Source: Candidatus Gottesmanbacteria bacterium (GTDB lineage Bacteria; Patescibacteriota; Microgenomatia; 2-02-FULL-39-11). From it: a stretch of 45,252 nucleotides of DNA. This document shows, piece after piece, positions 16,622 through 25,560 of this stretch; the stretch's first letter is position 1, and the number at the start of each line of letters is the position of its first letter. A model generated the notes under the pieces. The model did no database searches, had not been told where the DNA came from, and was given only the letters and a program-made list of their open reading frames with translations. The translations under genes were made by a program, and so were the position numbers. The stretch is from assembly GCA_016195685.1 (NCBI GenBank), contig JACPZE010000023.1, forward strand, positions 1 through 45,252, written 5' to 3'.

Positions 16622-17944
16622 TTATAAATTCAATTTATTCCGTGCATCACTTCGTGAATTTTGAGTAATTTTTATATTATTATTTTTCAGGGTATAGCCA
16701 GATTTAGTCGGATAAGCGAATCTATCATCAGGAAGATCTTTATCTAATATTACACCAGCTCCAACAAATGAACCTTTGCCTATTTTTATACCTGGCATGA
16801 TAGAGGAATTGATTCCGATTCTGACATTTGGTCCAATCATGCTTCCTAGTTTCACTTTTCCGGTATCTACTTTATCTTCTTTGATAAAAGACATTATTGA
16901 GCCTTCACTCAACTTATAATTTGCCAGGACCGTTCCGGCACCCATCGCTACATTTGAAGAAATAATACTATCCCCTAAATAATTAGAATGAAACCAGCAA
17001 TTATCACCTATATAACTTCTGGCAATTTCTGTAGAAAAACCCACAACGCAATTTGCCCCTATCATAGATTCCCTGATCAAACAATTTTGTCCAATAATTG
17101 TTCCAGATCCTATATAAGTAGGACCTGCAATTTTTGAATTTTCCAGAATTCTTACTCCATCTTCTAGGTAAACATCTCCGCTGAGAATCGACGATTTATG
17201 AATTATGGCTTTTTTGATTTTTTGTCCTTTTATCTTATGTAAAAAATATGAATTAATATCCAAAACATGCCACGGGTATTTGAGGTAACCCCAATAGCCT
17301 TTATAAGGTAGAAATTTAAATTCTGCTCCTTCTTTAATAAGAAAATCAATTGTTTTTTCAAAAATATCATCTTTTGTAGACTGCATTTTGGATAATACAT
17401 TTATAAGTAAATTGGCATCTTTAAAATAATTAAATGCAATAGTTACAATATTACTTGGTATTTTTTCTGGGGAAGGCTTTTCAATAATCCCGACGATTTT
17501 ATTGTCAGAAATTTGAAGGTACCCGCCGGGAAAATAAGAACTCTGGGATACACCCGTAAGGATACCATCGGGGTTTTCTTTCAATTCGGAAATTATTGAA
17601 GGTAATAATATATCTTCATAAATATCTGAACTATTTCGGATAATAATCCTTTTATTTTGAATTAGATGTTTTGCGGATAAAATAGCTCCTGCCATACCTT
17701 TTCCATCAGCCTGTAAGACTAGATTTATATCCAAAGGGGTAAAATCATTTTTCAAATTATGAAAAAATGCTTCGTTATTTTTATTAACGATAATAACAAT
17801 ATTCTTAAATCCTAATTTACTGAACTGGGATAGGTGATAATAAACAAAAGGTTTACCTAAAAATTTTATTGAATGCTTATCTCCTAAAGGCCAAAATCTA
17901 TCACTATCGCCGCCTGCCAAAAGAAGTATCGTTAAATCATCCAT
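16622..17944 (-). CDS. GlmU-like sugar-phosphate nucleotidyltransferase with left-handed beta-helix
   Basis: A 440-residue protein with an N-terminal nucleotidyltransferase domain (LLLAGGDSDRFWPLGDKHSI, then VLQADGKGMAGAI and RNSSDIYED) and a C-terminal hexapeptide-repeat helix (SKIAGPTYIGSGTIIGQN, GANCVVGFSTEIARS, GPNVRIGINSSIMPGIKIG). This matches GlmU, which makes UDP-GlcNAc from glucosamine-1-phosphate. The nucleotide-binding signature, usually LAGGxGTRxxP, is altered to LAGGDSDRFWP, keeping the arginine. The place next to glmS and murA supports UDP-GlcNAc supply, but a related glucose-1-phosphate or mannose-1-phosphate transferase is possible, and acetyltransferase activity is unproven. 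It lies 5 bp after murA. Confidence 0.75.
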   Translation of the reverse strand: MDDLTILLLAGGDSDRFWPLGDKHSIKFLGKPFVYYHLSQFSKLGFKNIVIIVNKNNEAFFHNLKNDFTPLDINLVLQADGKGMAGAILSAKHLIQNKRIIIRNSSDIYEDILLPSIISELKENPDGILTGVSQSSYFPGGYLQISDNKIVGIIEKPSPEKIPSNIVTIAFNYFKDANLLINVLSKMQSTKDDIFEKTIDFLIKEGAEFKFLPYKGYWGYLKYPWHVLDINSYFLHKIKGQKIKKAIIHKSSILSGDVYLEDGVRILENSKIAGPTYIGSGTIIGQNCLIRESMIGANCVVGFSTEIARSYIGDNCWFHSNYLGDSIISSNVAMGAGTVLANYKLSEGSIMSFIKEDKVDTGKVKLGSMIGPNVRIGINSSIMPGIKIGKGSFVGAGVILDKDLPDDRFAYPTKSGYTLKNNNIKITQNSRSDARNKLNL

Positions 17945-17949
17945 ATTTA

Positions 17950-19281
17950 TTATAAATCTTTAACTCTTTTTATTTTTCCTCCTAATTTTTGTAAACGGTT
18001 TTCGATATCTTCATAACCTCGCTCAATATGATCAATACCTCGGATTACACTATCTCCCTTTGCAATTAGCGCAGCTAACACCAAAGTAATTCCGGCACGA
18101 AGGTCAGACACTTCCAAAATAGCATTATGGAGTAAAGTTTTACCATGGATTTTTATCGCTTGGCAATTTTCCTTTTTCCTATCTGTCCAGTTAAAATTAT
18201 AAAATGATTTTGGATTGGTTACATGCGGATGATAAAAATCTATTTTTGCTCCCATTTTTCTTAACTCTGTTACATACCCAAACCTATCCTCATAAATAGT
18301 TTCATGAACAGTGGAAGTACCTGTTGCTTGTGTCATTAGTATAGCCCAGGGAGCCTGCCAGTCTGTCATAAATCCAGGATAGGGGTTAGTTATTACATTT
18401 GTAGCGCAAATTGGTTTCGTACCTGTAAAAAATCTTGTTTTTGTATCGGATACCTGCTTCCATAATCCATTTGCATCAGAAAGTTTATTTAAAAAAACCT
18501 TTAGGTATTTCTCCTGTGTTCCTTCTACTATTATATCTCCACCAGAAGCAAGCGCGGCTATCCCAAAAGTAATAACTTCGTTTCTGTCAGGCATGATTGT
18601 AAATTCACATCCGGAAAGTTTGCGGACTCCCTGTATCACTATAGTTCTATTACTTATCCTTTTTATCTTTGCTCCCATAAGATTTAACAATTCTATGAGG
18701 TTATCTATCTCAGGTTCTTCCGCGGCATTTTTCAATAATGTTTCTCCTTCTGCTAATACTGCAGCCAGAATGAGAGTTTCTGTCCCAGTATGGGTATTGC
18801 TTCTGAATTGATAATTGGTTCCGTGTAATTTTTCCGCTTGTGCCCAAAAGTATCCATCTTGATATTTTATTTTTGCACCCATATTTATTAACCCTTCGAT
18901 ATGTCTATCTATCGGACGTTTACCAATACGACAACCGCCTGGATTTGGAACTACAGCCCGGCCAAATCTAACTAACAGCGGTCCCATTACCATACTTGCA
19001 GTACGGTATAATTGGCCTAATTCTAAAGAAATTTTATGACTTTTGAGATTTGAACCATCTATTTTTATAGTATGATCAGAATTGAAATGTATCCTTACCC
19101 CTAAATGTTCTAGCATTTTAGCAGTACCAAAGACAGAAGATATATGAGGAACATTTTTCACTATAATCTCTTCATCAGTTAAAAGTCCGGCCAATAGTAC
19201 CTTCATTGCTACATTTTTTGCCCCACTAACCTTTATTTCACCCTGTAGTTTATTCCCTCCCGAGATAATAAATTTATCCAT
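17950..19281 (-). CDS. murA: UDP-N-acetylglucosamine 1-carboxyvinyltransferase MurA
   Basis: The first committed step of peptidoglycan synthesis: PEP plus UDP-GlcNAc gives enolpyruvyl-UDP-GlcNAc. The protein is 443 residues when started at ATG 19281, which gives MDKFIISGGNKLQGEIKVSG as in the family; the frame is open to a TTG at 19296 that is less likely. GAKN at 20-23 holds the catalytic lysine. The loop PGGCRIGKRPID carries Cys117, equivalent to E. coli Cys115 and the target of fosfomycin; some lineages have Asp here. Later motifs are LAEGETLLKNAAEEPEI, MPDRNEVITFG and the C-terminal DLRAGITLVLAALIAKG. It overlaps murB by 8 bp. Confidence 0.97.
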   Translation of the reverse strand: MDKFIISGGNKLQGEIKVSGAKNVAMKVLLAGLLTDEEIIVKNVPHISSVFGTAKMLEHLGVRIHFNSDHTIKIDGSNLKSHKISLELGQLYRTASMVMGPLLVRFGRAVVPNPGGCRIGKRPIDRHIEGLINMGAKIKYQDGYFWAQAEKLHGTNYQFRSNTHTGTETLILAAVLAEGETLLKNAAEEPEIDNLIELLNLMGAKIKRISNRTIVIQGVRKLSGCEFTIMPDRNEVITFGIAALASGGDIIVEGTQEKYLKVFLNKLSDANGLWKQVSDTKTRFFTGTKPICATNVITNPYPGFMTDWQAPWAILMTQATGTSTVHETIYEDRFGYVTELRKMGAKIDFYHPHVTNPKSFYNFNWTDRKKENCQAIKIHGKTLLHNAILEVSDLRAGITLVLAALIAKGDSVIRGIDHIERGYEDIENRLQKLGGKIKRVKDL

Positions 19282-20278
19282 ATTTAAATTCGCCAACCAA
19301 TATTATTTCTTCCTCAAGATTAATATTAAATTTATTCTTTACTTTTTCTTTTGCTAACTTAATTAATTCTAACACATCGGATGATTTTGCCTCTCCTTTA
19401 TGTACTATAAAATTTGCATGGTTTTTTGAAAACATTGCGCCGCCTATTTTGGTACCTTTTAATCCAACTCTTTCTATTAAATACCCGGCTGAAGTAGTAT
19501 AGTTGGGTGTCGCAAGGTTCATAGCTTGACTTTTGGAAATGTTTCGGAAAGTGCAACCAGATGAAAAAAAACCTGTGGGCTGTGTTTCTTGTCTATATTC
19601 TAACGCTTCTTGTGCTTCTTTCCATAAATCAATATTTACCTTCCTTTCCAATTGGATTACAACTGATAACAATGTTTCATGAGTATTCTGAAGAATACTT
19701 TTATCATATCCAAAACAAAAATATTTTGAGGATACTTTTTCTATCCTACTCGTTGCCTTCAAAATTTTTGCCTCAACAATTGTATCTCCGAAAAATTGTC
19801 CCTTTTTCATATTGTGGGCATTAATATAAGTAGCTCCGCCTACTGTACCAGGCTGACCTAAAAAAAACTGTAATCCAGCAAAACCTTGGTCCAATGTAAA
19901 TCTAACTAATCTATTTACAGATACTCCACTTTCAACTTGTAAATACACTGTCTGTTGAGATATTTCTGCATTTCCCTTTCCGTAAGTTTTACCTTTTATA
20001 CCTAATAAATTAATCTCGCTTGTATCATTTTTTATAACTAATCCGGCAAAGCCAAAATCAGAGATTAGCAAATTTGTTCCTCCTCCGAGTATAAAATACG
20101 GGATTTTAAAAATATTTGCAGTATTTATTGCTGTCATCAACTCATCAATTGTTTTTGCTCTATAGAAAAATTCTGCAGGTCCACCTAGGTGGAAACTTGA
20201 ATATTTCAAAAGCGGCTCCGCTAAAGTTACCCTTGATTGACCTAAAGTAGATATTAGTTTTTGTACTTTTTGATTCAT
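19274..20278 (-). CDS. murB: UDP-N-acetylenolpyruvoylglucosamine reductase MurB
   Basis: The FAD/NADPH reductase that completes UDP-MurNAc, 334 residues. The FAD domain has SSFHLGGPAEFFYRA, YFILGGGTNLLISDFGF and FLGQPGTVGGATYINAHNM. The C-terminal substrate domain has PTGFFSSGCTFRN, SAGYLIERVGLKGTKIGGAM and SKNHANFIV, with a late glutamate in EEEIILVGEF. The serine and cysteine pair (SSGC) lies where the proton donor is expected. It starts in a 4-bp ATGA overlap with the murC stop and ends inside murA. Confidence 0.95.
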   Translation of the reverse strand: MNQKVQKLISTLGQSRVTLAEPLLKYSSFHLGGPAEFFYRAKTIDELMTAINTANIFKIPYFILGGGTNLLISDFGFAGLVIKNDTSEINLLGIKGKTYGKGNAEISQQTVYLQVESGVSVNRLVRFTLDQGFAGLQFFLGQPGTVGGATYINAHNMKKGQFFGDTIVEAKILKATSRIEKVSSKYFCFGYDKSILQNTHETLLSVVIQLERKVNIDLWKEAQEALEYRQETQPTGFFSSGCTFRNISKSQAMNLATPNYTTSAGYLIERVGLKGTKIGGAMFSKNHANFIVHKGEAKSSDVLELIKLAKEKVKNKFNINLEEEIILVGEFKYG

Positions 20279-21687
20279 GTAAGTTTCTTTTGTAATACTT
20301 GTTCTATATCTTTATGCCAAAGATAAATATCACCCGCCCCCATGGTAATAATCAAATCTCCTGTCTTTACGTTTTTATCCAAAAAATCAATAACTTCACT
20401 TTTACTTTGAGAGTAGAAAGAATTCTTTTTGAACTTATTTGCTTCGGCAGCTAACATATTAGAATTTATTGAATTATCAAATTTTTCCCGAGCAGAAGGA
20501 TAAATATCACATATCAGTGCAATATCAGCATCATAAAAACTTTTCCCGAATTCCTTTAACAATGCTTTTGTTCTGGAATAAGTGTGAGGTTGAAATATTA
20601 CTATTACTCTCATTTTGGGAAACCACCCTTTCACAGCAGAGAGGGTTGCTTTTATCTCGCTAGGATGATGAGCATAATCATCATATAGAAAAATATTATC
20701 GATTTGAAATATTTTCTCGAATCTCCTTTTGCACCCGGTAAAGCTTAAAATATTTTTCTTGACTATATCTTGTTTTACCCCAACTTGATCTGCCACAATA
20801 ATTGCCGCAACGGCATTTAGCATATTATGTTTTCCAGGTATGGAAAGCATATATTCGCCCATATCCATATTTTTAAATTTTATCCTCATGAAGCTAAAAC
20901 CTTCATTAAAATGAAAACGGCTTATGCTGTAATCCGCTCTTGGCGAAAAACCATAAGTTAATACCGACAATTTAATCTTGGATAAAATATTACTCACATT
21001 TTTATTATCAAGACAGGTTATAATTACGGCATCCTTACTTAATTTATTGATAAAACTCAGGTATGCATTTTTCACTTCATCGAGATCAGAAAAGGCATCC
21101 GGATGGTCGTATTCTATATTAGTGACCACTAAGATTTTGGGATTTTGCCACATAAATCTGGGTGTTGGATCTGTCTGTGGACAAGTCATATATTCATCCG
21201 CCTCGGCAACAAATATTTCTCCGCGTCCATAATGACCGCCGGCATTTAAACCATTAACTTCTGCAGTCCCAACGGCAAATGAGGGTCTTAATTTTGATTT
21301 CTCAAGTAAATATGCGATCATTGAAGAAGTCGTGGTTTTTCCATGACATCCAGCAATGGAAATACCAAATTTCCCATCCATGACTTTACCCAAAAATTCC
21401 CCATGCATATAAGTTGGAATACCTAATTTAATTGCAGTTTGAGCTTCTATATTAGTCTTACCACCATGTGCCCCAGTGACTACGACCAGATGATAATTTT
21501 TATTTATGTTTTTCTCTGAAAATCCTTTATAAATTTTTATATCAAAAGCTTTTAGTACCTTATCGGTAGGGAATATATCTGGTACATCAGATCCGATCAC
21601 CTCATATCCACTTTCCTTAAGGTATACGGCCAAGGATGTCATTGCTACACCCTTTATGCCGACTAAATACGCTATTTTTTTTCTCAT
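20275..21687 (-). CDS. murC: UDP-N-acetylmuramate-L-alanine ligase MurC
   Basis: A 470-residue Mur ligase adding L-alanine to UDP-MurNAc. The N-terminal dinucleotide-like fold shows LVGIKGVAMTSLAVYLKESG and IGSDVPD. The ATP loop is AGCHGKTTTSSMIAYLL near residue 110, with cysteine where GTHGKT is usual. Then come VAEADEYMTCP, NIEYDHPDAF and the C-terminal DDYAHHPSEIKATL and FQPHTYSRTKAL, which are MurC hallmarks. Unlike the MurE and MurF genes of this cluster, it keeps the full three-domain layout. Murein peptide ligase Mpl is the main alternative, but the dcw position favours MurC. Confidence 0.94.
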   Translation of the reverse strand: MRKKIAYLVGIKGVAMTSLAVYLKESGYEVIGSDVPDIFPTDKVLKAFDIKIYKGFSEKNINKNYHLVVVTGAHGGKTNIEAQTAIKLGIPTYMHGEFLGKVMDGKFGISIAGCHGKTTTSSMIAYLLEKSKLRPSFAVGTAEVNGLNAGGHYGRGEIFVAEADEYMTCPQTDPTPRFMWQNPKILVVTNIEYDHPDAFSDLDEVKNAYLSFINKLSKDAVIITCLDNKNVSNILSKIKLSVLTYGFSPRADYSISRFHFNEGFSFMRIKFKNMDMGEYMLSIPGKHNMLNAVAAIIVADQVGVKQDIVKKNILSFTGCKRRFEKIFQIDNIFLYDDYAHHPSEIKATLSAVKGWFPKMRVIVIFQPHTYSRTKALLKEFGKSFYDADIALICDIYPSAREKFDNSINSNMLAAEANKFKKNSFYSQSKSEVIDFLDKNVKTGDLIITMGAGDIYLWHKDIEQVLQKKLT

Positions 21688-21689
21688 AA

Positions 21690-22334
21690 TTATTTGGAGA
21701 TTATTCCAATTAAATTTATCATCCTGCCAACATTTTGCTTATCCCTTCTGTAGGACCAAAATCTGTTATCACAACTGGTGCAAATTGATGAAATGTCAAT
21801 ATTTTTTGTAAGTAATCCTGAAATCAACATCTGTTGTAAGGCAATTTTTCCTAGATCAAGAAATTGCTTGCTTATAGCTTCCTTATACATTTCAAATTGT
21901 AAGATACGCTTTTTTGGCACACTATAACAACATACTTGAATATGAGGACCAGCTGCTGCGAGGATATTTTTTGGATTTGATCCGGTTTTAATCATTTGTT
22001 TTAGAGAATTTTTTATTATTCCCATGTAAAGCCCCTTCCATCCTGCATGGATCGCCGCTATAGTTTGATTTTTTATGTCGTAAAAAAAAATCGGGAGACA
22101 ATCAGCTGTACGTATTGCTAAAAATAACTTTCTGTTTGTTATCATTCCGTCTTTACCTTTTATATATTTATTCCTGTTACTCTTGATTATTGCGATTTTA
22201 CTTCCGTGAACTTGTTCTACCATGACAGCATTATTTAATTTTATATTTGTACTTAAATCATCAGAAAAACCCGTCCTTTCGCCGAAATAATGCACTAGTC
22301 GCTTATATTTAGTGAGAAGTTTTGACTGTATCAT
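21690..22334 (-). CDS. pgeF: YfiH/PgeF-family multicopper-oxidase-like (laccase-domain) protein
   Basis: A 214-residue protein of the DUF152/YfiH family. Metal-binding motifs are in order: VEQVHGSKIAII, RTADCLPIFFYD, IAAIHAGWKGLYMG and AGPHIQVCCYSV. E. coli PgeF removes wrongly built UDP-MurNAc-L-Ser, and other homologues act as purine nucleoside phosphorylases. Placement between murE and murC in a wall operon favours the precursor-editing role (inference). Its ATG lies 26 bp inside the 3' end of murE, and it ends 2 bp before murC. Confidence 0.92.
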   Translation of the reverse strand: MIQSKLLTKYKRLVHYFGERTGFSDDLSTNIKLNNAVMVEQVHGSKIAIIKSNRNKYIKGKDGMITNRKLFLAIRTADCLPIFFYDIKNQTIAAIHAGWKGLYMGIIKNSLKQMIKTGSNPKNILAAAGPHIQVCCYSVPKKRILQFEMYKEAISKQFLDLGKIALQQMLISGLLTKNIDISSICTSCDNRFWSYRRDKQNVGRMINLIGIISK

Positions 22335-23553
22335 AAAGAGCCTTATTTATAGCCTTTTTTTCATCCCATGGATATTCGATTTTGCCGTAACATATGGATT
22401 TTTCATGACCTTTCCCGCAGATTAAAACTACATCCCCATCTTTTACCAATTTACGAAGGGTAAAATTTATAGCTTCCTGTCTATCAGAAATTCTCCAGAA
22501 GTATTTATCATCGTTATTACAATATACTTTAACATCTTTCCTTTTATCGGCTTCTTTCATCGTTGTTTTCAAACAACCTACTGCAATTTGGTCAATAATG
22601 TCTCGAACGTCTTCTGTCCTCGGATCTTCAGCAGTAAAAATAGCATAATCAGCTAAATTGCCTGCAATTTCACCCATCATTGGCCGTTTTAATCTATCCC
22701 GAAGGCCAGCACATCCGAAAACTACTATTAGTTTCCGTTTTGTTCTTTCACGTGCGGTTTCTAATGCTTTTTCCAAGGCGTTTGGCTTATGTGCAAAGTC
22801 GATAAATATTTTAAATTTTTTATCTGTAATTACTTCCTCCATCCTGCCTGGAATTCCAGTAAAATTAGCAATCGCTTTGGATATTGATAATTTATCGATT
22901 TTTAATACCAAGGCTACAGATGCGGCTGCGACTGCATTGGAAAGGTTAAATTTACCCAAAATTCGCGGATGTAATCTCAGTTTGTCTTGAGTATAGTCGG
23001 CTTTTCCGTGAAGTGCAAAAGTGACTAACTTTCCATTCCCTTTTTCATGAAGATAATCAAAACTTTTGTCTTCTGAGTTTAAGATTCTATATTTTACTCC
23101 TTGAAGAATTTTAGCTTTTGCGCGTCTGTAATGATCAATAGTTTTATGATAATCGATATGCTCGTGAGATATATTATTTATTAAACCGATATCAATTGAC
23201 GATCCAAAAACTCTATATTGATCTAGAGCATGAGAAGTAACTTCAAGAACAAAATATTCACTACCGCCATCGCTAGCCTCTTTCATAAAACGTTGTAATT
23301 GCCAAGAGGAAGGAGTTGTCACATGAAATCCCGTATCATAGTCTTTTTCACCTATAAAAGCAGCGAGGGTGGAAATTAGTGAAACTTTCTTACCTGATGT
23401 CTTTAAAATATGATAGACAAGATGGGATGTAGTCGTTTTACCATCCGTACCTGTTATACCAATTACAGTCATTTTCCGCCCAGGAAAACCATAAAATAAC
23501 GAAGCAATTAGAGCTGATAGTAAATGAATTAAGTTTTTCCCAAAACGCAGCAT
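22309..23553 (-). CDS. murE: MurE-like UDP-MurNAc-tripeptide ligase lacking the usual N-terminal domain
   Basis: A 414-residue Mur ligase that should add the third stem-peptide residue. ATG 23553 is preferred over the TTG at 23565. The ATP loop GITGTDGKTTTSHLVYHIL begins only about 30 residues from the start, whereas E. coli MurE has about 100 residues of substrate-binding domain before it. In its place is a hydrophobic stretch, NLIHLLSALIASLFYGFPGR, which could lie at the membrane. Later motifs are NISHEHIDYHKTIDHYRRAK, FIDFAHKPNALEKAL, VFGCAGLRDRLKRPMMGEIA and AEDPRTEDVRDI. The DPR of this last motif resembles the DNPR of meso-diaminopimelate enzymes more than the lysine type. Confidence 0.9.
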   Translation of the reverse strand: MLRFGKNLIHLLSALIASLFYGFPGRKMTVIGITGTDGKTTTSHLVYHILKTSGKKVSLISTLAAFIGEKDYDTGFHVTTPSSWQLQRFMKEASDGGSEYFVLEVTSHALDQYRVFGSSIDIGLINNISHEHIDYHKTIDHYRRAKAKILQGVKYRILNSEDKSFDYLHEKGNGKLVTFALHGKADYTQDKLRLHPRILGKFNLSNAVAAASVALVLKIDKLSISKAIANFTGIPGRMEEVITDKKFKIFIDFAHKPNALEKALETARERTKRKLIVVFGCAGLRDRLKRPMMGEIAGNLADYAIFTAEDPRTEDVRDIIDQIAVGCLKTTMKEADKRKDVKVYCNNDDKYFWRISDRQEAINFTLRKLVKDGDVVLICGKGHEKSICYGKIEYPWDEKKAINKALYDTVKTSH

Positions 23554-23577
23554 TAGAATAACCAATTATATCAGAAT

Positions 23578-25257
23578 TTAGCCTGAAGGTGAAATTCCCA
23601 TGTAAGAAAATAGTTCTTTGGCAATAGCAAAAAAAATAGGCGCGGCTGTCTCAGATCCCCAAGGTGAAGAAGTTGGTTCACGAAGAGTTACTAACATTAC
23701 AAATGCAGGATTTTCAACAGGAGCAAAACCTACAAAAGAAGTAATCGTTTTTTGACTATCATAATGACCTGCGATGGGAATTTGGGCTGTGCCGGTCTTA
23801 CCAGCAATCCTAAACCCAGTCGGCTTTATAACTTTTGTTTCACCATTATCCACAGCCGAAACCATCATCTCTGTTAAGACGCTTGCCACTTCTGGCTTAA
23901 ATACTTGTTTCATAACTTTCGGTTTTATCAAAATATTCGAACCGTCTGCTAATTTTATTTCTTTCACAATATGTGGCTCCATCATTTTACCTTTATTGGC
24001 AACTGCTGAAACAGCTCGTACCATTTGTATTGGGGTTACCGCAATTCCTTGACCGAATGAAACGGTCGCATAGTCTATTTCATACCATTTATTCCTTTCT
24101 CTTATATCAGGTGAAGTTTCCTCCTGTAAATCAATACCCGTTAAATTCCCAAAACCATAATTTCCGATATATGAAAGCAAAATATTTTGGTCGAGATTCT
24201 TCTCTATGTTGACCATTCCAACATTTGATGAATAATTTAACACTTCAGTTGCGGAAATCCTACCATGGTACTTCTGATTCCAAGTATTAATAGTATACCC
24301 ACCTATCTCTACCGGTCCTGCTTCATCAATAATCGTATCTGACTTTATCTTTCCCTCATTTAAAGCTGCACCCATAATAAGCACTTTGAAAGTAGAACCT
24401 GGCTCATAACTTGAGGATACAATTGGATTTTTGTATAGTTCTTGCTGGTAATTATAAAAACCATCAGGATTATAAGATGGTAAAGACGCCATTGCCAATA
24501 TCCCACCAGTTTTGGGATCCAAAATAGTGACAGTCCCTCCCTTTGCTCCATAGATTTCTATTCCTTTTCTCAGTTGTCTTTCGGCAATAAATTGAATAGT
24601 TTTATCCAAATATAACTTTAAATCTCTACCGTTTTCTGCAGGAATATTTTGTCGTTCAGCAGTAAGAATAGGATTTCCAACAGGATCTAATTCCTGAATT
24701 AGTCTTCCGTCTCTTCCGCGCAGTTGCTGATCATAATAACCCTCAACACCAAAATATCCCTGATCTTCACCGCTTACACCTTTACCTACGAAACCGAGAA
24801 GTTGCGCCGCCATAGATGCCTCGGGATAATATCTTTTTGTTTCATCCATGAATCCAACGCCATCAAGTTTATACGATGCAATTATTTCCTTCTTTTTTTC
24901 TTCCATTTGGTGTATTACCGGCAACCATAATAATGAATCATTATTAAGTTTGCTTGAAATTGTGGAAATCGATATATCAAGTTCTTTTGCTAGTATATTT
25001 AAAACTATATCTTTATCTTTTATACTTTTGGGTTCAAGAAATATTCCATAAGTTTTTTTATTAAGCACCAGCGGACTACCATCTGAAGCTAAAATTTTTC
25101 CTCGAGAGGCAATAATTGGTAAAGAAGCCATTCTTTGCTTTTCCGCAAGACCGGAAAGACCTTCAAACGAAACAACCTGTAAAATAAACAGCTTAACTAC
25201 GATAAAACCAAAAAGCAGAAAAAAAAGTATAAATATGACAGTTACCCTCTTACCCAT
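23578..25257 (-). CDS. ftsI: Class B penicillin-binding protein (FtsI/PBP2-type transpeptidase)
   Basis: A 559-residue septal transpeptidase. One N-terminal membrane helix (about residues 4-25) is followed by the pedestal domain (RGKILASDGSPLVLNKKTYG, GVEGYYDQQLRGRDGR). In the transpeptidase domain the active-site SxxK is in EPGSTFKVL near 285, SxN in NYSSNVGM near 343, and KTG in AGKTGTAQIP near 487. No PASTA repeats follow. The start is ATG 25257, 2 bp after the ftsL-like stop; the earlier TTG at 25263 is less likely. It should pair with the FtsW encoded in the same cluster. Confidence 0.95.
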   Translation of the reverse strand: MGKRVTVIFILFFLLFGFIVVKLFILQVVSFEGLSGLAEKQRMASLPIIASRGKILASDGSPLVLNKKTYGIFLEPKSIKDKDIVLNILAKELDISISTISSKLNNDSLLWLPVIHQMEEKKKEIIASYKLDGVGFMDETKRYYPEASMAAQLLGFVGKGVSGEDQGYFGVEGYYDQQLRGRDGRLIQELDPVGNPILTAERQNIPAENGRDLKLYLDKTIQFIAERQLRKGIEIYGAKGGTVTILDPKTGGILAMASLPSYNPDGFYNYQQELYKNPIVSSSYEPGSTFKVLIMGAALNEGKIKSDTIIDEAGPVEIGGYTINTWNQKYHGRISATEVLNYSSNVGMVNIEKNLDQNILLSYIGNYGFGNLTGIDLQEETSPDIRERNKWYEIDYATVSFGQGIAVTPIQMVRAVSAVANKGKMMEPHIVKEIKLADGSNILIKPKVMKQVFKPEVASVLTEMMVSAVDNGETKVIKPTGFRIAGKTGTAQIPIAGHYDSQKTITSFVGFAPVENPAFVMLVTLREPTSSPWGSETAAPIFFAIAKELFSYMGISPSG

Positions 25258-25259
25258 AA

Positions 25260-25559
25260 TCAAAGGGACAACTTAAGATTTGCGGCCAAAGGTAGAGATC
25301 TCGCGAGGGAAATCACTTGAGAAGACGAAACCAATCCAATTTGTTTAGCCTTTTCTGTAATCGTAGTCATGGCCGATAAAGATGCAATTTGCTCACTAAT
25401 TTGATTATTTTCTCCTTCTATTTTCATAATTTTGTTATTCACTAAAGTCAATTGATCACCCATCGTAGAATGTTTATTCACGATAAATACCTGCAAAACA
25501 ACTAATATTACGATAAAAATCAGGATTAAATAATTTATTTTCGATTTTTTCTCACCCAT
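25260..25559 (-). CDS. FtsL-like small bitopic division protein
   Basis: A 99-residue protein with a short basic cytoplasmic end (MGEKKSKIN), one membrane helix (about residues 9-27) and a following heptad-like region (LTLVNNKIMKIEGENNQISE) that could form a coiled coil. This is the layout of FtsL/FtsB. Sequence identity in this family is too low to judge by eye. The call rests on topology and on its place between rsmH and ftsI, the classic ftsL position. Confidence 0.75.
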   Translation of the reverse strand: MGEKKSKINYLILIFIVILVVLQVFIVNKHSTMGDQLTLVNNKIMKIEGENNQISEQIASLSAMTTITEKAKQIGLVSSSQVISLARSLPLAANLKLSL

Positions 25560-25560
25560 A

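Noticed and set aside
16620-16640. glmS ribozyme upstream of glmS
   Set aside because: Only 1 bp separates glmS from the preceding gene, leaving no room for the ribozyme as an untranslated leader.
22309-23553. MurE as a pseudogene cut at its 5' end
   Set aside because: The frame is intact from the P-loop to the C-terminus, is tightly packed between ftsI and pgeF, and has a plausible new N-terminus; a short natural form is more likely.
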